64,000 nt of DNA from Alcanivoracaceae bacterium (GTDB lineage: Bacteria; Pseudomonadota; Gammaproteobacteria; Xanthomonadales; Marinicellaceae). Under the pieces are notes generated by a model that was not told the DNA's origin, ran no database searches, and worked only from the letters and a program-made list of their open reading frames with translations. Both the position numbers and the translations under genes were made by a program. This document shows, one piece after another, positions 1-8,870 of the stretch. The stretch is from contig JADGEI010000007.1 of the NCBI GenBank assembly GCA_016744455.1, forward strand, positions 1 through 64,000, given 5' to 3'. Every line of letters begins with the position of its first letter. Position 1 is the stretch's first letter.

Positions 1-84
1 CACTTTACTATTATATCGAACTTTCATCAGACACATTTTTTTTTATGCTATATTTGGTAAATAAATCAGGTCGATTTTTTAGTT

Positions 85-1023
85 ATGAATATGGCTCTAT
101 TATCAATTATTTTTTTGATGGTATCTTTTAATGCGTTTTCACAGAATCCTGAAGACCAATCACAAAGGCTTGTTAACTCACTTCCAACGACACCTTTTGG
201 CGGAGCAATTCCAGATTTTTCAGGAACACTTTTTGTTGGAACAGCTACAAATTCCTCTGGAATAGGCGGTACAGCAAATGATGTGTTTTCAGTTGATACA
301 AATGCCAATTCATCAAATTCAATTATAGCTGGAGAACAAGCATGGGGTGCCACAGCTGACCCAGCTAACTCTAGAGTATTGTATTCTCAATCAGATGGAT
401 CATGCTTTGGTTGCCGCTTAATGTCTGTGCCATATACAGGAGGGTCAACTTCCATACTTGGTAATATTACATTAGCAGGAGCCGACTTTAGGATTGATGG
501 TTTAGCTATAAGTGGTGGCGTATTATATGGGAGTAATGCAGATGCTGCTAATAATGGCATTTACTCAATTGATATAAATACTTTAGCAGCTACATTGATT
601 ATTCCAACAGTTGATAGCATTAGTGGAATTGATGCCGACCCTGATACAGGCAATATTTATGGGGTGAATGATTCAACAGCTCAATTAGTTATTATTGACC
701 CAGTTGGTTTAACTATTAATAATGTGGCGGCTTATCCAGCAGGCTTTCTAGATATAGATGGTCTAGCCATTGGTGGCGGAAATGCTTACCTAATTACTGA
801 TGAGTCACAAGATATAAATGTTTATAATTTCACAAGCGGTACTTATACAGGAGTATTAACATCGCCATTCTTAAATTCAGATACTTTTTCAGCAGGAGCT
901 TTTGCTGCTTCTTCAGCTTTAGCACCACCAGTTCCGGTACCAACACTTAATGGTCTGAGTGTTATGTTTTTGATTCTGCTCATGTTAACTATGTTTGTGG
1001 GTAAATATAGAAAAGAACATTAA
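85..1023 (+). CDS. Secreted beta-propeller-like protein with C-terminal sorting tail
   Basis: A 312-residue exported protein of unknown function. The N-terminus is a hydrophobic signal peptide ending near AFSQ (about residues 1-20). The body is rich in Gly, Asp and Asn, with recurring segments of the type IDGLAI-GG and GIYSIDINT that resemble the blades of a beta-propeller (NHL/DUF4394-like); this is inference from composition. The last 40 residues carry LAPPVPVPTL, a single hydrophobic segment and a basic tail (KYRK), the layout of IPTL-CTERM sorting signals, which in known systems are handled by exosortase-type enzymes. The same LAPPVPVP tail occurs in the protein at 22074-22778. No sorting enzyme is encoded in this window. 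No clear Shine-Dalgarno precedes the ATG, and MNM leaves residue 3 as an alternative start. Confidence 0.8.
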   Translation: MNMALLSIIFLMVSFNAFSQNPEDQSQRLVNSLPTTPFGGAIPDFSGTLFVGTATNSSGIGGTANDVFSVDTNANSSNSIIAGEQAWGATADPANSRVLYSQSDGSCFGCRLMSVPYTGGSTSILGNITLAGADFRIDGLAISGGVLYGSNADAANNGIYSIDINTLAATLIIPTVDSISGIDADPDTGNIYGVNDSTAQLVIIDPVGLTINNVAAYPAGFLDIDGLAIGGGNAYLITDESQDINVYNFTSGTYTGVLTSPFLNSDTFSAGAFAASSALAPPVPVPTLNGLSVMFLILLMLTMFVGKYRKEH

Positions 1024-1054
1024 TTAATGAGGAATAACTCAAGTAGTTTTTAAT

Positions 1055-1086
1055 TAAAAAAGGGGCAGATAGCCCCTTTTTTTTGT
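1055..1086. terminator. Bidirectional rho-independent terminator
   Basis: AGGGGC and GCCCCT arms around an AGATA loop, flanked by A6 on the left and T8 on the right. It lies between two convergent genes, so it can end transcription from both sides. Confidence 0.85.
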
Positions 1087-1102
1087 TTAATAAAATAGTG
1101 AT

Positions 1103-1933
1103 TTAATGAATGTTAAACCAGATTCCAAAGTCACCATCACCGATTCTCCAGCCACCTTGATAAGGATAGTTGCTGTAATAATCATTGTAATAAGCCGAAT
1201 CATGATAATCATCACACCACATGTTTTCATGCCAGTGACCATACCCGTAATTATCTCTGTAGAAATAATGTCCTAAACCACGAGTTGGTTTGTAATAGTA
1301 ACGACTGCTGTAATTATAAGGTCTATAATTGCTGTAATAACTATTGCCATAATAATTATTGTAATGGCGGTAGTTGTTATAATTGTTATAGTTATAATAA
1401 CTGTGGTTATTATGGTTTTGTCTATGGCTACGATTGTTGTATCCACGATTGTTGTACCCATAGTTATTGTTACCATTGCGGTATGGTGAATTAAAGCCTC
1501 GCCCATTGTTGTTATAGCTATAGTGTTTATTGTGAGAACGGTTATATGTGTTGTCACGTTGTCTTTTGTTGTTCAAATGACGGTTATTGTAGCTATTACT
1601 GTAACGTCTGCTAGACGGCTTATTATGAGAGCGGTTATATTTGTTACCATGCTGTCTATTATTGTTACTTGAATGGCTGTTATTTTTGCTATTGCTGTAG
1701 TGGTTGCCAGATGATTTATTCTGAGAACGGTTATATTTGTTGCCATTCTGCCTGTTTTTATTAATTGAATGACGATTGTTTTGGCGATTGGCCTCATGTT
1801 TACTATGAGACTTATTCACGTTCCTCTGTTTAGAATTGTTATCTCGATGGTTTTCAAATCGATTACCAGCATGCGCTACTGAAACTAGAGCAGTTGCTGC
1901 AAGGACAAGAATAAAAAGGTTTAATTTTTTCAT
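1103..1933 (-). CDS. Secreted Asn/His/Tyr/Arg-rich low-complexity protein
   Basis: A 276-residue protein with a clean signal peptide (residues 1-22, ending SVAHA) followed by a low-complexity region made almost entirely of Asn, His, Ser, Arg, Tyr and Gly. Residues about 58-140 hold three copies of a unit of roughly 30 residues containing NRQxGNKYNRSxNK. After a Tyr/Asn-rich middle, the C-terminus (about residues 215-276) becomes more ordered, with aromatic residues and a GDGDFGIWF ending. I do not recognise the family. The composition would suit metal binding (His) or a cell-surface or matrix role, but that is speculation. The gene stands alone, converges on the preceding gene at a shared terminator and is divergent from cas1. 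Confidence 0.75.
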   Translation of the reverse strand: MKKLNLFILVLAATALVSVAHAGNRFENHRDNNSKQRNVNKSHSKHEANRQNNRHSINKNRQNGNKYNRSQNKSSGNHYSNSKNNSHSSNNNRQHGNKYNRSHNKPSSRRYSNSYNNRHLNNKRQRDNTYNRSHNKHYSYNNNGRGFNSPYRNGNNNYGYNNRGYNNRSHRQNHNNHSYYNYNNYNNYRHYNNYYGNSYYSNYRPYNYSSRYYYKPTRGLGHYFYRDNYGYGHWHENMWCDDYHDSAYYNDYYSNYPYQGGWRIGDGDFGIWFNIH

Positions 1934-2090
1934 GGTTTTTCTCCAAATATTAATGTTACGCTTTCCATAATAATGAAATTGACTGAATTTATCCTGAATA
2001 AGAAAATCACGTTTATTTTGGGTTCAGTTTTGTGTTTTTGTTATGTACGTAACAATTATACCGCCGAGTTATTATGTTAAAATAATAAAG

Positions 2091-2113
2091 CCATTCTCAT
2101 GTTTTGAGAATGG
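2091..2113 (+). promoter_or_regulatory. Inverted repeat upstream of cas1
   Basis: Perfect 9-bp arms (CCATTCTCA / TGAGAATGG) around a 5-nt loop, 42 bp before the cas1 ATG. It lacks a T tract, so it is more likely an operator or a 5' UTR hairpin of the cas mRNA than a terminator. Confidence 0.5.
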
Positions 2114-2155
2114 TAAGCTATAAACTAACCCACAACTCACTAAAAGAACCACAAA

Positions 2156-3103
2156 ATGGACGCGATAACTGACCTAAAACACATACTGCATTCGAAGCGT
2201 GCCAATATCTATTATCTTGAGCATTGCCGTCTTATGCAAAAAGGTGGTCGAGTCGTATATTTAACCGATGAAAAGAAAAACAAACAATACTGGAACATTC
2301 CAATTGCTAACACCACAGTCATCTTACTTGGTACCGGCACATCAATCACTCAAGCCGCTGTACGAATGCTTTGTAGTGCAAGTGTATTGTTCGGATTCAC
2401 AGGTGGTGGAGGAACACCGTTGCTCGCAGGCAATGAAATCGAATGGATGACACCTCAAAGTGAATACAGACCCACAGAATATATTCAAAACTGGATGCAA
2501 TTTTGGTTTGATGCTAAGAAAAGATTAAATGTAGCCAAAAGCTTTCAAAAAAGCCGCATCACCTATTTAAAAACAATTTGGAAAAAAGACATAGACCTTA
2601 AAATAGAAGGATTTGATATAAACAACAAAGAATTAAATCAAGCATTAGATAAATTCGTCAACAAAATTGATGCTTGCAAAGACACAACCAATCTATTGCT
2701 AGCAGAAGCACAACTCACCAAATACCTCTACAAATATGCAGCCACACAAACCAAGCATAAAGATTTTAAACGTCAACACAACAGTATTGATGCAGCTAAT
2801 GCATTTCTCAATCACGGCAACTATCTCGCCTATGGACTAGCTGCAACCACACTTTGGGTGTTAGGGATACCACATGGATTTGCTGTCATGCATGGCAAAA
2901 CACGCCGCGGAGCCTTAGTTTTCGATATAGCCGATCTTATTAAAGACACCTTGATATTGCCATGGGCATTTATCTGTGCCAAAGAAGGAGCAAGTGAAAA
3001 AGAATTTCGAGCTCAATGCTTAGAAAATTTTACCAATCATAAAGCCTTAGATTTTATGTTTGATACAATAAAAGAGATAGGTAAGAAAGGTAAAATTCAA
3101 TGA
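2156..3103 (+). CDS. cas1: CRISPR-associated endonuclease Cas1, subtype I-F
   Basis: The 315-residue integrase of the spacer-acquisition complex, which together with the Cas2 domain of Cas2-3 inserts new spacers at the leader end of the array. Visible I-F Cas1 features are the N-terminal beta-rich segment with ANIYYLEHC and GGRVVYLTDE, the LLGTGTSITQAAVR region, the conserved LLAEAQLTKYLYK helix carrying the catalytic Glu, and the HGFAVMHGKTRRGALVFDIADLIKD block containing the catalytic His and Asp. Length is typical of Cas1f (about 320-330). It is the first gene of the cas operon and sits 42 bp after an inverted repeat. Its stop codon overlaps the ATG of a 29-codon mini-ORF by ATGA, not directly the start of cas2-3. 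Confidence 0.96.
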   Translation: MDAITDLKHILHSKRANIYYLEHCRLMQKGGRVVYLTDEKKNKQYWNIPIANTTVILLGTGTSITQAAVRMLCSASVLFGFTGGGGTPLLAGNEIEWMTPQSEYRPTEYIQNWMQFWFDAKKRLNVAKSFQKSRITYLKTIWKKDIDLKIEGFDINNKELNQALDKFVNKIDACKDTTNLLLAEAQLTKYLYKYAATQTKHKDFKRQHNSIDAANAFLNHGNYLAYGLAATTLWVLGIPHGFAVMHGKTRRGALVFDIADLIKDTLILPWAFICAKEGASEKEFRAQCLENFTNHKALDFMFDTIKEIGKKGKIQ

Positions 3104-3189
3104 TAGCCACCTTCATATTTCAAAACCAAACACCAGTCATTCCCGACCCCGATCGGGAATCTCGTATTTTATTTGGTACAAACCAATGA
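3100..3189 (+). other. 29-codon mini-ORF coupling cas1 to cas2-3
   Basis: A short reading frame starts at the ATG overlapping the cas1 stop (ATGA) and ends at a TGA overlapping the cas2-3 ATG (again ATGA). Its first codons read MIATFIFQNQ, closely resembling the Cas2-3 N-terminus [10 protein letters not shown], although the two ATGs are 86 bp apart and out of frame. The DNA from about 3098 and from about 3184 is an imperfect direct repeat (about 18 of 24 bases). This looks like a duplicated cas2-3 start left behind by insertion of the palindrome at 3139-3160. Whether the peptide has any function is unknown; it would keep translation coupled across the insertion. Confidence 0.5.
3139..3160. 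repeat. REP-like palindrome between cas1 and cas2-3
   Basis: Perfect 8-bp inverted repeat ATTCCCGA / TCGGGAAT with a 6-nt CCCCGA centre. The GTCATTCCCGA...TCGGGAATC form resembles dispersed REP/dRS3-type intergenic palindromes of other proteobacteria. It is GC-richer than the surrounding cas genes. Confidence 0.6.
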
Positions 3190-6134
3190 TAACCACATTT
3201 ATCTCCCAATGCGAAAAAAAATCACTCAATAAAACCCGCCGAGTACTTGATGCCTTTGCCAATCGCATTGGCAACAGAACATGGCAAACAGCGATTACAA
3301 ATGAGGGATTATTGGCTGTAAAGACACTATTAAGAAAGACAGCTACAAAAAATACCGCTGTTAGTTGTCATAAAATCAAAACAAGACGATTAACAGAATT
3401 GGTATGGATAGTGGGTAATCGGGATAAATTTAATTTTGAGGGGCATGTGCCTGTTAATTATACTAATAAAGAGGATGTAATAAAGATGGATGATATAGAA
3501 ATAAATATTAATGAATACTATGCAAACACCAAAAAACAATCATTAAGTCAACACTTATTTGCAGTTGGTTATGTGGCTCAACAAATCACCAATCATTTTA
3601 TAGATGATAAAAAATTAGCACAAGTTGCATTTGTTTCGGGATGTTTACATGATGTTGGAAAAATTGATCCAGAATTTCAAAACTGGATTATTGAAAAAAC
3701 AAAAAAGAATTCAATTGATGATATCCCCGATGAAGGTCAACATATTGATAAAAAGACAGGAAAGTTTTCATGGGAGAAACATCCAAGACACAATGAAATT
3801 TCTTTATTGTTTTATCACTTGTTAAATGATGAACAAAATAAAGACATAAATCTAAAATGTAAGGATTTTATTCGACATGCTGTCTATTGGCATCATGCAA
3901 AACCAATAAGGAAAGATGAAATATTGAAGCTTGATACTATTTATAAAAAACTAAAAAACAATATTGGTAATGAAAATTTTAAAACTATGTTGCAAGTATT
4001 TAATCAAACAGTTATAGAAATAAATGAAATAGCAAAAGTTTATAATGAAAAATTTAATTTAAAAATAGAAGGCCTGTTATCTAAATTTGAAGAAGAAACG
4101 GTTTATGAATTAAAAAAAGAATACCTTCCTGAATACAAAGAATATCCAGATCCCACAGATTATATAGATGAATACAAAACAAGTGTTAATGATAATGCGA
4201 AGAACAATTTAGTAAGAACAGCTTTAGTCACAGCTGACCGTTTGATCTCAGCATTAAGTAGCGAAGCATTAAATGACCATATTGAAGAATCAACACTTGA
4301 TTTAATATTTGAAAATCATATTCTTAAACAGAGAGGATTAAAACAACATATTCAAAATTGCATAGATGGTTTTGAAGCTCGATATCCTAACAGTGAAAGA
4401 AATAAGCTACAGGCTAAAAAAGCCATTGAACTTTCAGAGTGCGAAGAAGATGATAGTGCAGTGAAAGTATTAAGTGGTGCGGCAGGTTGTGGCAAAACTA
4501 AAATAGCACTTGAATGGGCTTTAAATACCAATGCAAAGAAAATACTATGGATTTGTCCTCGTGTTCAAGTGTGTTTAGGTTTAATAAAAGATTTAACGGA
4601 CAATGAATATTTACCCGATGCAAAAATAGAAATTAATACAGGTGAGTTCAAATCATTTTACCAATTTGGAAAAGAAGCAATTGAGACACTAGAAGGACAA
4701 GAGTTTTCAGGTGACATAATTATTACCACAATTGACCAAGTACTGAACTCAATCATTACACATAAAAGTGTCACAACATTGGTTGAGTATATGGATTCTC
4801 ATGTGGTTTTTGATGAATTTCATGAATACATAACAATGCCAGCGTTTAATTTGCTATTTTCAGAACTTGTCCAATGCAAGATGTTGCAAAAAGAAAATGC
4901 CAAAGCATTGCTCGTATCTGCTACTCCAAACTATTATTTTGTAAAAGAATTCTTGAAAATCAGTGAAGAAAATATTATTGATGTTGAAAGCTTTAATCAA
5001 AGTTATTACCACATAGAGCAACACCCATTCGATGAAGATAAAAATGATGAAAACAATCCTTTGTATCAAACACAACCGAAAAACACTTTTGTTATTAGTA
5101 ATACAGCAATAACAGCCCAACAAAGCTTTATAAAAAATCAAGGTAATGAAAATGCCATACTTATACACTCGAAGTACAAAAAATCAGATAAAGAACTGAT
5201 TTTTGATAATGTTTTTGAAAGCTTCAAAAGAAATGGGAATAAAAAATATGATGTACTAAGAGCAGGACCAATTGTTCAAGCCTCCTTAAATATTAGCAGT
5301 GACAAAATGATAACAGAATTTACTAATGCCGAAAACTGGTTACAACGACTTGGCAGATTAGATAGGTTTGGAGAAAGTAAAGAAGCTAATATTTTCATCA
5401 CAGCTATTCCAAAAACAATAGTAGAAAATGGCAAGCAAACAGGAGGATGTGCTCGATTTTTAAATCGTTTACATAGCTTCAATAGTGCAAAAGCATGGTA
5501 TCACTATGTTTCTAAAAACTTGCAAAGTAAGCCAATTCAATTATCAGAAATATATAAAGGTTATAAAGATTTTTATGAGCAATCAAAAAACCAAGAATTA
5601 TTAAAACAGGATTTCATTGCTTCATTAAAGAAAAGTGTAAAAGTTATTCATAGCAAATTGATTGACCCAATATCTTTTCCAAATAGGAAAAAACCAAAGC
5701 CAACCAAAATCAAGATAGCTAAAAGTTCACTTCGTGGTGATAATCGTTTTGTACAAATGGCTCAATGTAAAATAACCCAACAAGGCAAGTTGAATTTTAC
5801 AAACAACTATACAAATGATGTTACAGAAAATGCAAATCTTACATTGTCAACCGATTTAATTCGTGGATATGACGATAGCAAACAGGACTTGCTTAGCTTT
5901 ATGGTAAAAAAACACCATAACATTATTGGTGGTAAGAAATCATATAAAGATACATTTACTTTAAATGAAGCAAGGAATCCAGAAGCACCAATATATGTAA
6001 GCTATACACCTCATGATTTAAAGAAAGTGGAATCAAAACCACATGAATTCGCAATTTACTACGCCATAGGAAATAAGCAGCCTATCGGTGCAATTTCGCT
6101 TAACAAACTCACTCAAATTGGAGAAACAAAATGA
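3186..6134 (+). CDS. cas2-3: Cas2-Cas3 fusion nuclease-helicase, subtype I-F
   Basis: A 982-residue effector nuclease that unwinds and degrades target DNA after Cascade recruits it, and also joins Cas1 in adaptation. Residues about 1-95 are the Cas2-like domain characteristic of I-F. An HD nuclease domain follows, with H123 (SQHLF), the H155-D156 pair (LHDVGKID), H202 and H236-H237. The superfamily 2 helicase has Walker [10 protein letters not shown] (430-438), DEFH box (543-546), SAT motif (578-580) and motif [12 protein letters not shown] (720-729). All key residues are present, so it should be active. It is somewhat shorter than the usual I-F protein of about 1,050-1,100. The start is the ATG overlapping the mini-ORF stop; its own stop overlaps the cas7fv ATG. 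Confidence 0.96.
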   Translation: MITTFISQCEKKSLNKTRRVLDAFANRIGNRTWQTAITNEGLLAVKTLLRKTATKNTAVSCHKIKTRRLTELVWIVGNRDKFNFEGHVPVNYTNKEDVIKMDDIEININEYYANTKKQSLSQHLFAVGYVAQQITNHFIDDKKLAQVAFVSGCLHDVGKIDPEFQNWIIEKTKKNSIDDIPDEGQHIDKKTGKFSWEKHPRHNEISLLFYHLLNDEQNKDINLKCKDFIRHAVYWHHAKPIRKDEILKLDTIYKKLKNNIGNENFKTMLQVFNQTVIEINEIAKVYNEKFNLKIEGLLSKFEEETVYELKKEYLPEYKEYPDPTDYIDEYKTSVNDNAKNNLVRTALVTADRLISALSSEALNDHIEESTLDLIFENHILKQRGLKQHIQNCIDGFEARYPNSERNKLQAKKAIELSECEEDDSAVKVLSGAAGCGKTKIALEWALNTNAKKILWICPRVQVCLGLIKDLTDNEYLPDAKIEINTGEFKSFYQFGKEAIETLEGQEFSGDIIITTIDQVLNSIITHKSVTTLVEYMDSHVVFDEFHEYITMPAFNLLFSELVQCKMLQKENAKALLVSATPNYYFVKEFLKISEENIIDVESFNQSYYHIEQHPFDEDKNDENNPLYQTQPKNTFVISNTAITAQQSFIKNQGNENAILIHSKYKKSDKELIFDNVFESFKRNGNKKYDVLRAGPIVQASLNISSDKMITEFTNAENWLQRLGRLDRFGESKEANIFITAIPKTIVENGKQTGGCARFLNRLHSFNSAKAWYHYVSKNLQSKPIQLSEIYKGYKDFYEQSKNQELLKQDFIASLKKSVKVIHSKLIDPISFPNRKKPKPTKIKIAKSSLRGDNRFVQMAQCKITQQGKLNFTNNYTNDVTENANLTLSTDLIRGYDDSKQDLLSFMVKKHHNIIGGKKSYKDTFTLNEARNPEAPIYVSYTPHDLKKVESKPHEFAIYYAIGNKQPIGAISLNKLTQIGETK

Positions 6135-7087
6135 ATAAAATTACAGGAATTAAAAGTGTCGATTTTAAAATTAAAGCACTAGGACATGGTGTGGTTAATT
6201 GGAATGGTCCAACAACTTTGACAGGAGATGGAGGTAAAACAGTTGATAATCATACATTACCAAAACTAAGAGGATATACAAATTTAACAGGTAAGATAAA
6301 AGAAGATACAGGTTATCAATACAAAAAAGAAGCAACAGACATTGATTTCAAAAAAACACCACTCTATATCAGTCAAAATTGTATAAGGCACCATTTGTTT
6401 AGAGAACAAGCGTTTGATATTCATTTTGCTAATAAAAGTAAGATTGAAAATTTAACGAAAGTTATTGCATCAATGACAGGATTAATACGTGGTTATGTTG
6501 TACCAAAAAGTCAAAACAAACGAACTAGTCCTCTACTTATTGAAGATTTTGTTGATCAGCTTGGCAACGGCAATTATGAACAATTCGGTCAAGCAGGTGA
6601 ACGTGATAACTCATCATTCTTCTCAAAAACCACATTCGGTGATACTGAATATATTTCTTATGGTTCAATTAGTATAGAGCAGTTGCAATTTATTTCATTA
6701 GATAAGAAGTTTGACCGTGAAGCAATGGGTATAAAAGAAGGACAAGGAGAAGAAGTGGCTCATGCGGTTCAAGATTATATTCAGTCCTTAAATCCAGAAT
6801 TAAATCCCAAAGCAATTTTTCATTCAAACTATGTACGAAATGGTACGATTTTTGAAGAAGGAGAGACTGGTATACTTTTAAATGATGATGCCACCCAAGC
6901 TTTGGTTGAACAAACTTTATCAATGCTTTCAGAGTTGTCAATTCGACAAGCTAAATCTTATATGTATGTTGATAAAATCTTAGTTGATTATAATGACAGT
7001 AATAAAATGATGCGTATCAAAAGAGATGAAAGTGAAATTTCAGAAGAGCCAGATTCAGAATATGCTACTTATTTTTATGCTAAATAG
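6131..7087 (+). CDS. cas7fv: Cascade backbone protein Cas7fv (type I-F2)
   Basis: A 318-residue backbone subunit that polymerises along the crRNA spacer. Segments such as [40 protein letters not shown] and [26 protein letters not shown] match what I recall of the Cas7fv protein of Shewanella putrefaciens CN-32, the type I-F2 reference, and it is shorter than ordinary Csy3. The gene overlaps cas2-3 by ATGA and is 10 bp from cas5fv, giving the I-F2 order. The central RGY/TSPLL region probably contacts RNA, by analogy. No csy1/cas8f is present anywhere in the locus. Confidence 0.93.
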   Translation: MNKITGIKSVDFKIKALGHGVVNWNGPTTLTGDGGKTVDNHTLPKLRGYTNLTGKIKEDTGYQYKKEATDIDFKKTPLYISQNCIRHHLFREQAFDIHFANKSKIENLTKVIASMTGLIRGYVVPKSQNKRTSPLLIEDFVDQLGNGNYEQFGQAGERDNSSFFSKTTFGDTEYISYGSISIEQLQFISLDKKFDREAMGIKEGQGEEVAHAVQDYIQSLNPELNPKAIFHSNYVRNGTIFEEGETGILLNDDATQALVEQTLSMLSELSIRQAKSYMYVDKILVDYNDSNKMMRIKRDESEISEEPDSEYATYFYAK

Positions 7088-7097
7088 AGGATGAATT

Positions 7098-8150
7098 ATG
7101 AAAATAATAATTGATTATGAGTCCTCATGGCGAAACTCTTTTTTAGATGGATCAAATAATGAAGAGTTGCCTAAAGTAGGAAGAAAGTTTATCGGTTCAA
7201 TGACAAGCTTGGGAAAAGAAGAAAACTATATTAACCGAGAAGTTACAATTGATACTGTTATGGGTATATTAAATAGACTAATTGGAGACCAAAGAAAACT
7301 TTATCAAGCAAGAAATGATGAAAATTATTTTTTTAAAAGTATTGAGCCATTAGTCAGCTTTAAAGATAACCCTGTTATTATTAACAATGAAATGACCTAT
7401 ATTAGGAATATTACAGGCAGCACTGACCAAAATTCTTATACCGGAATGATTAAAACAAATGATAAGATGTTTAAATCAGATTATTCAAATGAATTCTGGG
7501 GTGTTTTAGAACTTAATTTTGATGAACTATATGATTTTGTAATAAATGATAATAAAGTTCATAAAACAATTAACATGAATCCAGTTTCAATTATTAATAA
7601 ATTAGAGTTAATTAAAAAAGAAAAGCCAATTATTAATGAAGGTAAAGCAGCAAAACTTTCAGGTGCATTGTTAGAATATTTTAGCAAGCCTGAATTATTA
7701 AATAATAAAGGTGAGATTAAATTAAAACCATATAACAACAAAGGTGATGTACTAATACTACCTCTATATTGTTCTGCATTATATGTACAGCTAGAAAGGT
7801 TGTCAGGACGCTTTGATATGACATCCGCAAAAGCTGCAAGAGGTGGTATAACAGGAATATCAAATAATGGTTTTACAGTTAAGAATATTATGGAGCGTTT
7901 TACAACTGGAAAGCAAAAAATTATTTGGGGTAACCCATACATTCGTAAAGAACGCATAAAAGGAATTGGAGAAGTAACTTCAATTATGAAAAAAGCAAGC
8001 GGAACTTTAAATATAGAAATAGACATACCTCGTGAAAAAGCTAAAGAAATATTCCAAATAATTCAAAATGCAGGGGTCTCCAGTTTTTATCTAGGAAAAA
8101 AAGGTTTGGCTTATGTAACTAAAATAAGTACAAAGGAGGTGGTCAAATGA
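7098..8150 (+). CDS. cas5fv: Cascade subunit Cas5fv (type I-F2)
   Basis: A 350-residue protein capping the 5' end of the crRNA. In the S. putrefaciens I-F2 complex the enlarged Cas5fv replaces the missing large subunit Cas8f and reads the PAM. Recognisable segments are [50 protein letters not shown] and [16 protein letters not shown] good Shine-Dalgarno (GAGG) lies 8 nt before the ATG. Its stop overlaps the cas6f start by ATGA. The length fits the enlarged I-F2 form, rather than a plain Csy2. Confidence 0.93.
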   Translation: MKIIIDYESSWRNSFLDGSNNEELPKVGRKFIGSMTSLGKEENYINREVTIDTVMGILNRLIGDQRKLYQARNDENYFFKSIEPLVSFKDNPVIINNEMTYIRNITGSTDQNSYTGMIKTNDKMFKSDYSNEFWGVLELNFDELYDFVINDNKVHKTINMNPVSIINKLELIKKEKPIINEGKAAKLSGALLEYFSKPELLNNKGEIKLKPYNNKGDVLILPLYCSALYVQLERLSGRFDMTSAKAARGGITGISNNGFTVKNIMERFTTGKQKIIWGNPYIRKERIKGIGEVTSIMKKASGTLNIEIDIPREKAKEIFQIIQNAGVSSFYLGKKGLAYVTKISTKEVVK

Positions 8151-8701
8151 GCAATTACTTCGATATTAAAATAAAGCCCGATGCAGAAATGCGAGAAAAT
8201 GTTTTATTAAACAAAGTCTACACAAAATTCCATAAAGCATTACATGATTTACAAGCTACAGATATTGGAGTAAGTTTTCCAGAAGTTGATATTAAACTTG
8301 GCAAAACTTTACGAATACATGGAGCAACCCAAAGATTGCAAGAACTTCAAAATCTAAATTGGCTTGGAGGTTTAAGTGGTTATTGTGATGTGTCAGACAT
8401 CAAGCTTATTCCTACAAGTGGAGTAACTTATCGAACTGTATCACGGGTTCAGCCTTTAATGACACAGGCAAAACTAAGAAGACTAATAAAGCGGAATAAT
8501 TTATCAGTTGAAGACATAAAAGCCTATAAAGTTAAAATGTTTTCACAAAGTTTGAATTTGCCTTATGTTGAGTTATTTAGTGCAACAAAAAAGAAACTTT
8601 ACAGAAGATATATAAAACACGGAGAAGCGAAAAGTAATCCGACTAATGGTGAATTTGATCAGTTTGGTTTAAGCAATAATGCTACAATAGCTTGGTTCTA
8701 A
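8147..8701 (+). CDS. cas6f: crRNA-processing endoribonuclease Cas6f (Csy4)
   Basis: A 184-residue RNase that cuts the repeat RNA 3' of its hairpin and stays bound to it. H29 in [10 protein letters not shown] occupies the position of the catalytic histidine of Pseudomonas Csy4. The arginine-rich helix (KLRRLIKR) that lies in the RNA major groove is present, as is the conserved C-terminal [12 protein letters not shown] ending. Length matches the family (about 185). A very strong Shine-Dalgarno, AAGGAGGT, precedes the ATG, which overlaps the cas5fv stop. The stop codon lies inside a perfect palindrome (8684-8714). The cognate repeat hairpin is non-standard, so the RNA-recognition surface may have co-varied. 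Confidence 0.95.
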   Translation: MSNYFDIKIKPDAEMRENVLLNKVYTKFHKALHDLQATDIGVSFPEVDIKLGKTLRIHGATQRLQELQNLNWLGGLSGYCDVSDIKLIPTSGVTYRTVSRVQPLMTQAKLRRLIKRNNLSVEDIKAYKVKMFSQSLNLPYVELFSATKKKLYRRYIKHGEAKSNPTNGEFDQFGLSNNATIAWF

Positions 8702-8714
8702 ACCAAGCTATTGT
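8684..8714 (+). terminator. Perfect palindrome across the cas6f stop codon
   Basis: 14-bp perfect arms (ACAATAGCTTGGTT and its complement) with a 3-nt CTA centre; the cas6f TAA lies in the loop and first arm base. No T tract follows, so it may act as an mRNA 3' end stabiliser or a weak terminator. A DNA-binding site is also possible. Confidence 0.5.
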
Positions 8715-8870
8715 CATTCAACCTTAATTAATCTTTTAACCATTATTTTTTATGCTCATTAACAAATTGAATAAAATCAACAACTTGCAGAATAACGGTT
8801 TTACAATGGTAAAAACCGTTATTTTTCTCCAACCTATTGTAATTTATACAAAAACAAGCCAAAATCCACT
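8715..8870 (+). promoter_or_regulatory. CRISPR leader
   Basis: About 156 bp of AT-rich, non-coding DNA between cas6f and the first repeat. The degenerate repeat is at the far end of the array, so this side is the leader where new spacers enter. It contains a terminator-like hairpin at 8791-8826, leaving only 44 bp downstream, where TTGTAA and TATACA could serve as promoter elements at poor spacing. Confidence 0.75.
8791..8826 (+). terminator. Terminator-like hairpin within the CRISPR leader
   Basis: Perfect 12-bp arms AATAACGGTTTT / AAAACCGTTATT with a 9-nt loop, running into a T tract (ATTTTTC). It probably ends the cas operon transcript just before the array, or it is a leader structure used in adaptation. 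Confidence 0.65.

Noticed and set aside
1273..1797. Long frames on both strands inside the 1103-1933 gene (Ile/Thr- and Cys/Asn-rich)
   Set aside because: They are shadows of the Asn/His-rich codon composition; only the frame with signal peptide and ordered C-terminus is credible.
7559..8026. 155-codon frame antisense to cas5fv
   Set aside because: Shadow of a conserved gene, with no ribosome-binding site and no recognisable domain.
2156..8701. A transposon-associated (CAST/I-F3) CRISPR system
   Set aside because: Cas1 and an HD/helicase-intact Cas2-3 are present, and no tnsA, tnsB, tnsC or tniQ is seen.
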